A stretch of DNA of 36,852 bases, taken from NCBI GenBank assembly GCA_036340635.1, contig JAYYYF010000027.1:1-36852 (forward strand), read 5' to 3'. Positions 15,881 to 23,794 of this stretch are shown one piece after another. The notes beneath the pieces were generated by a model. That model made no database searches. It was given only the letters and a program-made list of their open reading frames with translations, and had not been told where the DNA came from. This DNA is from GCA-002728855 sp036340635 (GTDB lineage: Bacteria > Bacteroidota > Bacteroidia > Flavobacteriales > Flavobacteriaceae). The position numbers and the translations under genes were made by a program. Position 1 is the first letter of the stretch. Each line of letters starts with the position of its first letter.

Positions 15881-16603
15881 ATGAATTGTCAGTTAAAAAA
15901 AATAATATTTTTTGTATCCCTTTTATTTGTCAATTATTTTATGGGTCAAGATGTGTTTATACAAGGAGGAGGAACTCTAAATGATTGGGCTAACCTATCT
16001 AGATATAAGGCGGAAAATAACAAATTATACAATTCTAGTGATGAAGTGAAAGTTATTTTTATGGGTAACTCGATTACAGAAAGTTGGTCACATTTTGACC
16101 CAGACTTCTTCTTAACAAATTCTTACATCAATAGAGGTATAAGTGGACAAACAACACCTCAAATGCTAATAAGGTTCAAACCAGATGTTGTTAATCTTAA
16201 ACCCAAGGTAGTTGTTATTCTTGCAGGGATTAATGATATAGCAGGTAATACAGGTCCAATGGAAATACAAAATATAGCAGAAAATATTCAATCAATGGCT
16301 GAAATTTCAAAACTAAATGGAATAAAAGTTTTAATATGTTCAGTTTTACCCGCTATAGATTTCCCTTGGGCACCAGGTATAGAGCCTTCTAAAAAAGTAT
16401 TGGAACTTAATAAACTACTGGAGAGTTATTGCAGAAAAAATAAAATTATTTATGTAGATTACTATTCGTCTATGGTTGATAATAAAGGAGGGCTTAAAGT
16501 TCCTGAATATACTTCTTCTGATGATTTAGTTCATCCAAACGAGAAAGGATATGAGGTCATGAAAAGTATAATTAAAGATTCGCTAAAAGAGGTTTTAAAA
16601 TAG
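15881..16603 (+). CDS. Secreted SGNH/GDSL-type hydrolase
   Basis: 240 residues with a signal peptide (about 1-22, ending FMGQ). The SGNH blocks are complete: block I MGNSITESW with the nucleophile S64, block II GISGQT with the glycine at about 86-89, block III AGINDI with N118, and block V with D215 and H218 (DDLVHP). The sequence is closest to the PAF-acetylhydrolase-like lipase/acylhydrolase group common in Bacteroidota. Expected reaction: removal of acyl or acetyl groups from lipids or polysaccharides in the periplasm or outside. It starts 21 bases after the symporter gene and is probably last in the alkB operon. Confidence 0.87.
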   Translation: MNCQLKKIIFFVSLLFVNYFMGQDVFIQGGGTLNDWANLSRYKAENNKLYNSSDEVKVIFMGNSITESWSHFDPDFFLTNSYINRGISGQTTPQMLIRFKPDVVNLKPKVVVILAGINDIAGNTGPMEIQNIAENIQSMAEISKLNGIKVLICSVLPAIDFPWAPGIEPSKKVLELNKLLESYCRKNKIIYVDYYSSMVDNKGGLKVPEYTSSDDLVHPNEKGYEVMKSIIKDSLKEVLK

Positions 16604-16615
16604 ATTGAAAAGTAT

Positions 16616-17308
16616 TTATTTATTCTTATATAGGAGAGACGAGGAAACAATTTTTTTAATAATTTCAGGATCTGCAATTGGTTCAATCATATTTCCTCTT
16701 TTTTTCTTTTTTGCTGAAAGGTGAATTTCTTTAAATCCGTTTTTTATAAAAAGAGCACAATTTTTTTCATTAATACCACCACCAGGCATTATAATTATTT
16801 TATCGTTAGCTTTATCCTTAAGTTTTAAAAGCATATCTAATCCTTTTTCTGCTGTTACTTGTTGACCTGAAGTAAGTATCCTGTCAAACCCAATTTCTGT
16901 TAGTATTTTCATTGATTTAACAGGATTTTTCACTATGTCAAATGCTCTATGGAAAGTTAGATCCAATGGTTTCATGAGTTTTACTAATTTTTCTAAAATA
17001 CTAATTGGAAGATCATTTTCTTTATTTAACATTCCAATAACAAATCCATTAACAGGTAGAGATTTAATTTTTTTAATTTGTTTTTCTATTAATCTTATTT
17101 CATCTGAGGTGTAGATAAAATCACCTATCCTAGGACGAACAAGAATATTAATTGGTATCGTTGATGTAGAGATTGCAGAAATTAATAATTCTTTAGAAGG
17201 AGTTATTCCATCATTAATTAAATCTTCACATAACTCAATTCTATTCCCTCCATATTTGACTGCATTTTTAATTGAATGAATAGAGCTACAACAGATTTCT
17301 ATTGTCAT
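16616..17308 (-). CDS. cutC: CutC family protein (copper homeostasis)
   Basis: 230-residue TIM-barrel protein of the CutC family. The N-terminus IEICCSSIHSIKNAVKYGG, then NRIELCEDLINDGITPS, and later NILVRPRIGDF and FHRAFDIV are characteristic. The name comes from copper sensitivity of E. coli mutants, but its direct role in copper handling is disputed and the enzymatic function is unknown. No copper transporter or chaperone is nearby. The gene is alone on its strand, 12 bases from the convergent SGNH gene and divergent from the NagB fusion. Confidence 0.88.
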   Translation of the reverse strand: MTIEICCSSIHSIKNAVKYGGNRIELCEDLINDGITPSKELLISAISTSTIPINILVRPRIGDFIYTSDEIRLIEKQIKKIKSLPVNGFVIGMLNKENDLPISILEKLVKLMKPLDLTFHRAFDIVKNPVKSMKILTEIGFDRILTSGQQVTAEKGLDMLLKLKDKANDKIIIMPGGGINEKNCALFIKNGFKEIHLSAKKKKRGNMIEPIADPEIIKKIVSSSLLYKNK

Positions 17309-17376
17309 AAATTAAATTTAATAATTAAAATATAATTCACATTAAATATGTAATACTACTTTCTATTTATGTTTCA

Positions 17377-17384
17377 TATATTTG
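17377..17384 (+). promoter_or_regulatory. -7 promoter element for the NagB/PIG-L fusion gene
   Basis: TATATTTG, a perfect TAnnTTTG, lies 42 bases before the ATG at 17427, giving a leader of about 35 bases. No clear TTTG box is at the -33 position. Confidence 0.5.
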
Positions 17385-17426
17385 CAACTAGTTCTTTGGA
17401 GATTTTAATTAGACATTACAGGCTTT

Positions 17427-19343
17427 ATGAGAGAAGCTGACATATCTTATCGGGTTCCAGGAACGTTTGAGGAGCAACGCTTTGAGAAACTTCACAATGT
17501 TGTTTTTGATTCTCCTGAACAGGCTTCGAAAATAGTAGCTAAAGAAATTGCTGACCTAATTAAAAAAAAGAATTCCATTGGCAAAAAATGTGTTTTGGGA
17601 TTGTCAACAGGGTCATCACCAATTAGTGTTTATAAGGAACTTATAAGACTTTATAAAAATGATGGTTTGACTTTCAGAAATGTCATCACTTTTAATCTTG
17701 ATGAATATTGTGACATTGAAAAGAATGATCTGAATAGCTATCATTTTTATATGTATGAAAATCTTTTTAATAAAATTGACATTTTGGATCAAAACATTAA
17801 TATTCCTAAATCTAATCTTGACAAGAAATCTATGCGCTCATATTGTGCAAAATATGAGAAGAAAATAATTGATTTAGGAGGAATTGATTTACAGTTGTTA
17901 GGAATTGGACGGACTGGGCACATAGGATTCAATGAACCTGGCTCTCATATAAACTCTCAAACACGATTTGTTAGTTTGGATCATATTACTCGCTCTGATG
18001 CTGCAAGGGCTTTCAATGGAATTGAAAATGTTCCTGAAAGAGCTATTACCATGGGAATTAAGACAATTTTGGATGCAAAAAGAATCCTACTTCTGGCATG
18101 GGGAATAAATAAAAGTGAAATTGTCCAAAAAACTATTGAAGGTGAAGTTTCATCAATTCTACCAGCAACATATTTACAAAATCACAATAATTCTACAATC
18201 ATTATTGACTATGAGGCGGCTTCATTTTTGACCAGAATTAATACTCCGTGGTTAATTAAAAGCTGTGAATGGGATGAACCCCTAAAATCAAAAGCTATAA
18301 GTTGGCTTTGTAAGAAAACAAATAAATCTATTTTAAAACTTACAGAGGAAGATTATAATAGAAATGGAATGTCTGAGTTACTTGCAATTGAAGGAAATTA
18401 TTATAATTTGAATATAAAAATGTTCAACCATTTTCAAAACAAGATTACAGGCTGGCCAGGAGGTAAACCAAATTCTGATGATAGTAAAAGACCTGAAAGG
18501 TCAAAGCCATCAAAAAAAAAGTGTTTAATTTTCAGTCCCCATCCAGATGATGATGTAATTTCTATGGGAGGCACTTTTGATAGGTTAGTTACTCAAGGTC
18601 ACGAAGTACATGTTGCATATCAAACTTCCGGTAATCTTGCAGTTTCCGATCAAGATGCTTTAAAGCATATAGAAGTGATCTCAGATTTAAAAGAGGATAC
18701 ACAAAAAATTTACAATCAACTCAAAAAAGAAATAACCAATAAAGATAGTTCCTCTATTGATTCCCATCAGCTGAGACAATTAAAAGGATTTATAAGAAAA
18801 AGAGAATCTCTTGCAGCAACTAGATATATTGGAATACCAGATAAAAACGTACATTTTTTAAATCTCCCCTTTTATGAAACAGGCATGGCGCGTAAATTAT
18901 CACCAACTGATTCAGATAGAAAAATATTAATTTCACTTATTGAAAAAATAAAACCTCATCAGATATATGCAGCCGGTGATTTGGCAGATCCTCATGGAAC
19001 TCATCGCATTTGCTTAAATTTAATTTACGATGCTTTAGAAGAATTAAAATCTAAACCATTTATGAAAAATTGTTGGGTATGGCTTTACAGAGGGGCCTGG
19101 CAGGAATGGGAAGTTCATGAGATTGACATGGCTGTACCTATGAGTCCTGAACAGGTATTGAAAAAAAGAAAATCAATATTTATGCATCAATCTCAGAAAG
19201 ATGGAGCGATGTTTGTAGGAGATGACACCAGAGAGTTTTGGATCAGAGCAGAAGAAAGAAATAAAAATAGTGCAGAGATATATAAAAAAATGGGTTTAGC
19301 AGATTATCAGGCTATGGAATTTTTTAAGCGCCTTTTTTTCTAG
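17427..19343 (+). CDS. nagB: Glucosamine-6-phosphate deaminase-like protein fused to a PIG-L/LmbE deacetylase domain
   Basis: 638-residue two-domain protein of a type common in Bacteroidota. The N-terminal half (about 20-280) is a NagB/sugar-isomerase fold with LSTGSSPISVY (59-69), the active-site region FNLDEYCD with D92, and GIGRTGHIGFNEP with H165 and E170. The catalytic aspartate of E. coli NagB (D141, in GNDGH) is replaced by T163. The C-terminal half (from about 365) is a PIG-L/LmbE domain with the zinc motif SPHPDDD (H372, D374, D375) and a later DPHGTH. The pair would deacetylate an N-acetyl sugar and deaminate or isomerise the product in amino-sugar breakdown. No nagA or GlcNAc transporter is adjacent. 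The deaminase reaction is the usual annotation and needs the caveat of the missing aspartate. Confidence 0.85.
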   Translation: MREADISYRVPGTFEEQRFEKLHNVVFDSPEQASKIVAKEIADLIKKKNSIGKKCVLGLSTGSSPISVYKELIRLYKNDGLTFRNVITFNLDEYCDIEKNDLNSYHFYMYENLFNKIDILDQNINIPKSNLDKKSMRSYCAKYEKKIIDLGGIDLQLLGIGRTGHIGFNEPGSHINSQTRFVSLDHITRSDAARAFNGIENVPERAITMGIKTILDAKRILLLAWGINKSEIVQKTIEGEVSSILPATYLQNHNNSTIIIDYEAASFLTRINTPWLIKSCEWDEPLKSKAISWLCKKTNKSILKLTEEDYNRNGMSELLAIEGNYYNLNIKMFNHFQNKITGWPGGKPNSDDSKRPERSKPSKKKCLIFSPHPDDDVISMGGTFDRLVTQGHEVHVAYQTSGNLAVSDQDALKHIEVISDLKEDTQKIYNQLKKEITNKDSSSIDSHQLRQLKGFIRKRESLAATRYIGIPDKNVHFLNLPFYETGMARKLSPTDSDRKILISLIEKIKPHQIYAAGDLADPHGTHRICLNLIYDALEELKSKPFMKNCWVWLYRGAWQEWEVHEIDMAVPMSPEQVLKKRKSIFMHQSQKDGAMFVGDDTREFWIRAEERNKNSAEIYKKMGLADYQAMEFFKRLFF

Positions 19344-19361
19344 GCCCAATAATGAAATAAT

Positions 19362-19481
19362 TTAATTTGAATTCTTTTTAAGAATTTTTCTCATTGTTGG
19401 AGATGAAACAAACCATAACAAAAATCCTAAATACCTATGAGCCTTTCGTATAGTTAAAGAAACATTACTACTAAATCCCAT
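19362..19481 (-). CDS. 39-residue ORF resembling the N-terminus of PepSY-associated membrane proteins
   Basis: A short minus-strand ORF reads MGFSSNVSLTIRKAHRYLGF, then a hydrophobic stretch LLWFVSS and a basic tail ending KKNSN before TAA. The block IRKAHRYLGFLLWF is like the start of PepSY-associated transmembrane proteins of Flavobacteria (typically IRKTHRYLGLF... FLFWTISG). A full PepSY protein is far longer, so this is either a small one-helix membrane protein or the remnant of a decayed gene. No further PepSY sequence is seen downstream. It lies in the 392-base gap between the NagB fusion and the START-like gene, downstream of tRNA-Met on the same strand. Confidence 0.4.
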   Translation of the reverse strand: MGFSSNVSLTIRKAHRYLGFLLWFVSSPTMRKILKKNSN

Positions 19482-19547
19482 ACTATAAAAAGTGATTTTT
19501 TTTACTATTAAATAACCTTTTGCCTTCTGCCTTTAGAAGTTTTATTG

Positions 19548-19621
19548 TAGCGAAGGGGAGACTTGAACTCCCGACCTCCGGGTTATGAATCCGACGCTCT
19601 AACCACCTGAGCTACCTCGCC
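19548..19621 (-). tRNA. tRNA-Met (anticodon CAT), elongator
   Basis: The minus strand gives a complete 74-nucleotide cloverleaf. The acceptor GGCGAGG pairs with CTTCGCT through two G-U pairs, the D arm is GCTC/GAGC, the anticodon loop is TTCATAA with CAT at 34-36, and the T arm is GGGAG/CTCCC around TTCAAGT. CCA is not encoded. The start GGCGAGGTAGCTCAG is that of elongator tRNA-Met; the initiator would have an unpaired position 1-72 and a different anticodon stem. A tRNA-Ile with modified CAT is less likely. Confidence 0.92.
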
Positions 19622-19735
19622 TATGTGCGAAAGTATAAAATTATATTTTTTGATTCATTAGAAAAATTTAAAAAAAATAAATATAAATGGTATCAAATAA
19701 ACTTTTTTAATATATTACACACTTAATAGTATTAT

Positions 19736-20128
19736 ATGTCCAAACAAATTTCATATACTTTAGAGTTTAGTTTTCATGCTTCGCCTCAACTCTTATTCCA
19801 ATATTTATCAACTCCTTCTGGGCTATCTGAGTGGTTTGCTGATAATGTGAATTCTAGAGGTGAAAATTTTACTTTTATATGGGATGATGGTGAAGAGCAT
19901 GCAAGAATGATTTCAAAAAAACCAAATCAGCAGGTTCGTTTTCAGTGGATAAATGATGATAATGATCAGAAAGAAAATTTTTTTGAATTCAATATTGAAG
20001 TTCATGACATAACTAAAGATGTTTCTTTACTAGTAACAGATTTTTGTCCAGAAGATGAAGTAGAAGAATCGAAAATGCTTTGGGAAAATTTGGTATCAGA
20101 TTTGAAACAAGTTTTAGGTTCTACTTAG
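19736..20128 (+). CDS. START-like domain protein
   Basis: 130-residue single-domain protein of the Bacteroidota START-like/AHSA1 group, a helix-grip fold with a hydrophobic pocket. The start YTLEFSFHASPQLLFQYLST and the following GLSEWFADNV are the family hallmark, with a later WDDGEEHARM and a C-terminal helix. It is cytoplasmic with no signal. The ligand is unknown. In Flavobacteria the gene usually lies near yqgE and the HU gene, as here. It is convergent with yqgE with 17 bases between. Confidence 0.82.
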   Translation: MSKQISYTLEFSFHASPQLLFQYLSTPSGLSEWFADNVNSRGENFTFIWDDGEEHARMISKKPNQQVRFQWINDDNDQKENFFEFNIEVHDITKDVSLLVTDFCPEDEVEESKMLWENLVSDLKQVLGST

Positions 20129-20145
20129 AACAATTTCTTAACAAA

Positions 20146-20691
20146 TTAATTTTCATATGGGTTTTCTGGTGAGTTTGACCATATAAGATAATTCCCACCT
20201 AATGCCTCCATTTGTTCTTTCCAAAGTAATTTTGGTGTTTTTTCAAAAATTTTAGAAGAATATGGATTGTTTTTTAAAACCCAAGATTTTGATTCTATCT
20301 CATCATCTAGTTGCATTGATGACCAGCCTGAATAACCTAAAAAAAATCTTATGTCTTTTGTTTTTAATTTTTGTTTATTAATTAAATGGATTATTCTTTC
20401 AAAATTACCACCCCAATAAAGATCTTTTTCTATTAAAACACTATCTGGTATTAAATGACCAGCCTTATGGATAAAAAATAAATTATCCTGTTCAACAGGG
20501 CCGCCATAATATAAAGGGAAATCATATTTTATATTGTCAGTTATATCATTTATAGAATAGTTCAGAGGTTTATTAATAATAAAGCCAAAGGAACCATTTT
20601 CATTATAGTCTACCAAAATAATTATCGATCTATGAAAATTATGATCACCAACAATAGAGGGCTCGGCAATAAGTAAACATCCTGGATTCAA
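20146..20691 (-). CDS. yqgE: YqgE/AlgH family protein
   Basis: 181 residues of the UPF0301/AlgH family. The N-terminal pattern GCLLIAEPSIVGD, NFHRSIIILVDYNENGS and GFIINKPL is diagnostic, and YYGGPVE and FLGYSGWSS follow at the expected places. It is cytoplasmic and widely conserved, but the molecular function is not settled; AlgH was first named for alginate regulation in Pseudomonas. Length is normal. It lies downstream of the HU gene on the same strand but behind the terminator at 20741-20768, so it probably has its own promoter. Confidence 0.9.
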   Translation of the reverse strand: MNPGCLLIAEPSIVGDHNFHRSIIILVDYNENGSFGFIINKPLNYSINDITDNIKYDFPLYYGGPVEQDNLFFIHKAGHLIPDSVLIEKDLYWGGNFERIIHLINKQKLKTKDIRFFLGYSGWSSMQLDDEIESKSWVLKNNPYSSKIFEKTPKLLWKEQMEALGGNYLIWSNSPENPYEN

Positions 20692-20740
20692 AATGAATTT
20701 TAATTAAAGATGTAAATCTAAATACTTTTTTGGAGAGATA

Positions 20741-20768
20741 AAAAAAGCTTCCTTAAGGAAGCTTTTTT
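20741..20768 (-). terminator. Intrinsic terminator after the HU gene
   Basis: A near-perfect palindrome, AAAAAAGCTTCCTTAAGGAAGCTTTTTT, has a stem of at least eight GC-containing pairs and T runs on either strand. On the minus strand it lies about 20 bases after the HU stop codon. Its symmetry means it could stop transcripts from both directions. Confidence 0.8.
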
Positions 20769-20789
20769 AGTATTTTTAATTTAACAAAG

Positions 20790-21062
20790 TTAGTTTACCG
20801 AACTTGAAAGTTCTGAACCGGCTTTAAACTTAACTACATTTTTTGCAGCAATTTTTATAGTTGCACCAGTTTGAGGATTTCTTCCATCACGTGCTGCTCT
20901 TCTAGATACAGACCAAGATCCAAATCCTACAAGAGAAACACGACCGCCTCCCTTAAGCGTACTACTAACGCCACCAACCATAGCTTCTAGAGCTTTTTTT
21001 GCTGCGGCTTTTGATATACCAGCACCAGCTGCCATAGCGTCTATTAATTCTGATTTATTCAT
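20790..21062 (-). CDS. HU family DNA-binding protein
   Basis: 90-residue histone-like protein. The N-terminal helices MNKSELIDAMAAGAGISKAA are followed by the beta arm with the DNA-intercalating proline in GRNPQTG (P63) and the closing TIKIAAKNVVKFKAGSEL. Full length. It bends and compacts DNA as a dimer. It is bounded by its own promoter (21093-21100) and a strong terminator, so it is monocistronic. It uses more G and C than its neighbours (alanine- and glycine-rich), as is usual for a highly expressed gene. Confidence 0.95.
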   Translation of the reverse strand: MNKSELIDAMAAGAGISKAAAKKALEAMVGGVSSTLKGGGRVSLVGFGSWSVSRRAARDGRNPQTGATIKIAAKNVVKFKAGSELSSSVN

Positions 21063-21092
21063 AATTTATAAATTAAAGTTATTTCTATATAA

Positions 21093-21123
21093 CAAATGTA
21101 TGTTCTTATGCTATAACTCCAAG
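21093..21123 (-). promoter_or_regulatory. Promoter of the HU gene
   Basis: On the minus strand a perfect TACATTTG occupies 21093-21100. A CTTG (21120-21123) lies 19 bases upstream in the -33 position. The leader to the ATG at 21062 would be about 24 bases. Confidence 0.6.
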
Positions 21124-21194
21124 ATAAAAAGCCCGAAATACCTGTTATTGTTAATAAATTTAAGCTTTTGTTAATAATAATGCTGGTTCTAAAG

Positions 21195-22142
21195 CTATTT
21201 TACATAAATATTGTGGTCAAAAGTGTATCCATTAAGCAAATCCTTATCCTGCATGCGTTTCTTATTAGGAAGTTGAATTTGTTTGCAAACAAGAAAACCT
21301 TGATCATGTGATATTAATATTCTTTTGTTTTTAATAATCAATGTATTTGATTTGTGTGAACTCTTGCAAATAATCGAATCAGAATCAAAAATTTTCATAA
21401 CCATTGATTTTTTTTGACCCTTCAATAGCACCCATGCGCCTGGGAATGGATTTAAACCCCTTATCATTAATTTAATTTCATCAAGACTTTTGTTTAGGTT
21501 TATATGTGAGTTCTCAGTATTAATTTTTGGAGCCAATTTGATATTGTTTTTCAATTTTTGCGGTTTTGCCGTTATTTGATTTTTGGATAGTTTAATAATT
21601 GTTTCACAAATTAACTTGCTACCTTCTAATGAAAGTTTATCATGAAGACTACCAGCAGTTTCATTTTCAGAAATTGATATCTTTTTCTGTAGAAGAATAT
21701 CACCGGAATCAATCTTGTCATTTATATAGAAGGTCGTAACCCCGGTATATTTTTCGTTATTTATTATAGACCAATTTATGGGTGCAGCACCCCTATAATT
21801 TGGCAACAATGAAGCATGTAGGTTAATGCTTCCCATGACAGGTATCTCCCAAATTTTTTTGGGAATCATCCTAAAAGCTACAACAATAATAAAATCCGGT
21901 TTCAGAGATCGAACTTTATCTACAAAATGATCATCCTTCATGTTTTTTGGCTGAAATAAATCTATTTTATTTTCAACTGAAAACTTTTTAATTTCAGAGG
22001 ATCTAATTTTTTTACCCCTTCCAGCCCGCTTATCTATTGCTGTGACAACTGCAAGAATTTCAAAATTTTGTTCTAAAAGCTTTTTCAAACAAACAACTGC
22101 AAATAATGGGGTACCAAAAAAAATTATTCTTTTTTTTAACAT
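21195..22142 (-). CDS. fmt: Methionyl-tRNA formyltransferase
   Basis: 315-residue enzyme that formylates initiator Met-tRNA with 10-formyl-tetrahydrofolate. The N-terminal Rossmann part starts RIIFFGTPLFA. The catalytic triad is N107, H109 and D145 (NLHASLLPNYRGAAPINW and DKIDSGDI). The C-terminal OB-like domain (about 205-315) carries the RGLNPFPGAW segment. It starts two bases after the NadR-like ATPase stop, so both form one operon; no def (peptide deformylase) gene is adjacent. Confidence 0.94.
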   Translation of the reverse strand: MLKKRIIFFGTPLFAVVCLKKLLEQNFEILAVVTAIDKRAGRGKKIRSSEIKKFSVENKIDLFQPKNMKDDHFVDKVRSLKPDFIIVVAFRMIPKKIWEIPVMGSINLHASLLPNYRGAAPINWSIINNEKYTGVTTFYINDKIDSGDILLQKKISISENETAGSLHDKLSLEGSKLICETIIKLSKNQITAKPQKLKNNIKLAPKINTENSHINLNKSLDEIKLMIRGLNPFPGAWVLLKGQKKSMVMKIFDSDSIICKSSHKSNTLIIKNKRILISHDQGFLVCKQIQLPNKKRMQDKDLLNGYTFDHNIYVK

Positions 22143-22144
22143 GA

Positions 22145-22726
22145 TTAAAAATTGATAAAATGATTTAATTTGAGATATTTAATAATTTCTAAAACACGAT
22201 TTTCAAGAATGTCTGGTCGAATTTCAAATAGTGGAATCTTATATTCTTTGTACATTTTTTTGATGTAGTTGTAGATTAAAACAGACTGTTCATAAGTTTC
22301 TTTTCGTTCACTATCATTTTTGTATATATCTTTCCATGGTGGTAAAATAAAAGCCATATCGTATGGATAATCCTCAAGATTAATTTCTAAACTATCATGA
22401 GATTTTTTAATGTAATTAAGATAGGCAAATATATCATGAAGACCTCTGTCAAAGAAAATAACAGGGTTATTTTTTGTTAAATATAAATTAGATGATTCCA
22501 TATATTGTTTTTTTCTTTTCTTTAGAAGGATTTTACTAAATTCTATAGGTTTATCTACAAAATAATTTTCTATTCCTTTTAATCTACCAAGTCTTATTAT
22601 TTCCCTTGAAATTTCTTCAAAACAGTGAAATCCTTTTTTAATTAACAAATTGATTATATCAGTCTTACCAGAACATGGACCACCAGTTATGGCTATCTTA
22701 TGATTATTTTTTTTCTTTTCCTCCAA
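22145..22726 (-). CDS. NadR/AAA_28-like ATP-binding protein
   Basis: 193-residue P-loop protein. The Walker A loop GGPCSGKT is at 15-22, EISREIIR follows at about 38-45, and FFDRGLHDIFAY sits mid-protein, the pattern of the AAA_28 family related to the kinase domain of NadR. Substrate unknown; a nucleoside or metabolite kinase is possible. The start is TTG: there is no ATG before the P-loop, and the TTG places it at the usual distance. The divergent DUF493 gene starts only 38 bases away. This ATPase-fmt pair next to DUF493 is a recurrent order in Flavobacteria. Confidence 0.8.
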   Translation of the reverse strand: MEEKKKNNHKIAITGGPCSGKTDIINLLIKKGFHCFEEISREIIRLGRLKGIENYFVDKPIEFSKILLKKRKKQYMESSNLYLTKNNPVIFFDRGLHDIFAYLNYIKKSHDSLEINLEDYPYDMAFILPPWKDIYKNDSERKETYEQSVLIYNYIKKMYKEYKIPLFEIRPDILENRVLEIIKYLKLNHFINF

Positions 22727-22738
22727 AGGATTTTGATT

Positions 22739-22746
22739 TATCTTTG
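22739..22746 (+). promoter_or_regulatory. -7 promoter element for the DUF493 gene
   Basis: TATCTTTG is a perfect TAnnTTTG, 18 bases before the ATG at 22765. It supports that start rather than the in-frame upstream ATG at 22675, which lies inside the divergent ATPase gene. Confidence 0.5.
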
Positions 22747-22764
22747 TATAAAATTACTTTCTTA

Positions 22765-23055
22765 ATGTCTTTAAAAGGGAATAATGACGAATTTTATTCC
22801 AGGTTTCACGAACAATTAAAAAAATCTCAACCTTGGCCTGGGAGATATATGTTTAAATTTATTTTAAAATCAAATCATCCAGATTTTAACAAGTTAAAAG
22901 ATTTTTTCAAAAAATTTAAAAAAAAAATATCTGTTAGATCTTCATCGAAAGAAAATTATATCAGTATAACTATAACGGTTTCTCTTATTTCTTCTGATGA
23001 AGTAATTTTAATTTATAAAAAAATTTCTGAGATTAAAGGAATAATAGTGATTTAA
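22765..23055 (+). CDS. DUF493 family protein (YbeD-like)
   Basis: 96-residue small cytoplasmic protein with an ACT-like alpha/beta fold. The pattern is DEFYSRFHEQLKKSQPWPG, YMFKFILKSN, then SVRSSSKENYISITITVSL and a closing strand. DUF493/YbeD proteins in E. coli lie near lipoate genes; in Bacteroidota the role is unknown and a small-ligand or regulatory domain is a reasonable guess. The 30 residues upstream in the longer reading frame overlap the divergent ATPase gene and match nothing, so the ATG at 22765 is the start. Confidence 0.82.
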   Translation: MSLKGNNDEFYSRFHEQLKKSQPWPGRYMFKFILKSNHPDFNKLKDFFKKFKKKISVRSSSKENYISITITVSLISSDEVILIYKKISEIKGIIVI

Positions 23056-23144
23056 TAAAATGCTAAGATTTTAAATAAATTCTATGAATTTTATTAATTT
23101 GCGTTAGAAACCAACCTTCCTTGCATAATCAAAAAGATAATTTA

Positions 23145-23786
23145 ATGGGAGATTCATTAGAGTACAATACCAAACGGTCAAAGCTTGTTATTCCTGAATA
23201 TGGCAGACACATTCAGCGAATGGTTGATCAGTTATTAAATTCAAAAAACAGAGAAGATCGAAATAAGATAGCTAAAGCTATCATTGGTGTGATGGGAAAC
23301 TTAAACCCACATCTAAGGGACGTCACAGATTTTCAACATAAATTATGGGATCAACTTTATATAATGTCTGATTTCAAGTTAGATGTCGATAGTCCTTATG
23401 AAAAGCCGTCAAAGAATATTCTTGAAGAAAAACCAGATAAGTTGTTATATCCCCAAACTAATCCAAAATATAGATTTTATGGGAATAATATAACTCGAAT
23501 GATAAATGTAGCAAAAGATTGGGAGGAGGGGCAGCTAAAGGATGCTTTAGTATATACGATTGCAAATCATATGAAAAAATGTTTTCTTAATTGGAACAAG
23601 GATACTGTTGAAGATAATTTAATTTTTGAGCACTTGGATGAGCTTTCAGAAGGTAAATTAAAAATTAATTCTGAACTTCTGCCTTTGACCGAGTCCTCGG
23701 AATTTCTTAAAGCACGATCAAAGAATGGGAATGGTCCTAAAAGTAATTCAAAGCACAGAAAGAGAAATAATCGTAAAAGGTATTAA
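23145..23786 (+). CDS. DUF4290 family protein
   Basis: 213-residue protein found across Bacteroidota just upstream of murA. The N-terminus LEYNTKRSKLVIPEYGRHIQ, then MVDQLLNSKNREDRNKIAKAI and MGNLNPHLRDV, is the family signature. It is helical and cytoplasmic, with a basic tail (residues about 190-213, rich in K, R, N and S) that could bind nucleic acid or membrane; that is a guess. A TTG at 23121 would extend it by eight residues without family similarity, so the ATG is chosen. Nine bases separate it from murA, with which it is surely co-transcribed. Confidence 0.87.
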   Translation: MGDSLEYNTKRSKLVIPEYGRHIQRMVDQLLNSKNREDRNKIAKAIIGVMGNLNPHLRDVTDFQHKLWDQLYIMSDFKLDVDSPYEKPSKNILEEKPDKLLYPQTNPKYRFYGNNITRMINVAKDWEEGQLKDALVYTIANHMKKCFLNWNKDTVEDNLIFEHLDELSEGKLKINSELLPLTESSEFLKARSKNGNGPKSNSKHRKRNNRKRY

Positions 23787-23794
23787 TACATTCT

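Noticed and set aside
19524..19545. Hairpin CTTCT/AGAAG followed by TTTTA as a terminator for the NagB fusion
   Set aside because: The stem is only five pairs and lies about 180 bases after the stop codon; the signal is too weak to claim.
19548..19621. Possible integration site (att) at tRNA-Met
   Set aside because: No integrase, no direct repeat of the tRNA 3' end and no foreign-looking genes are nearby.
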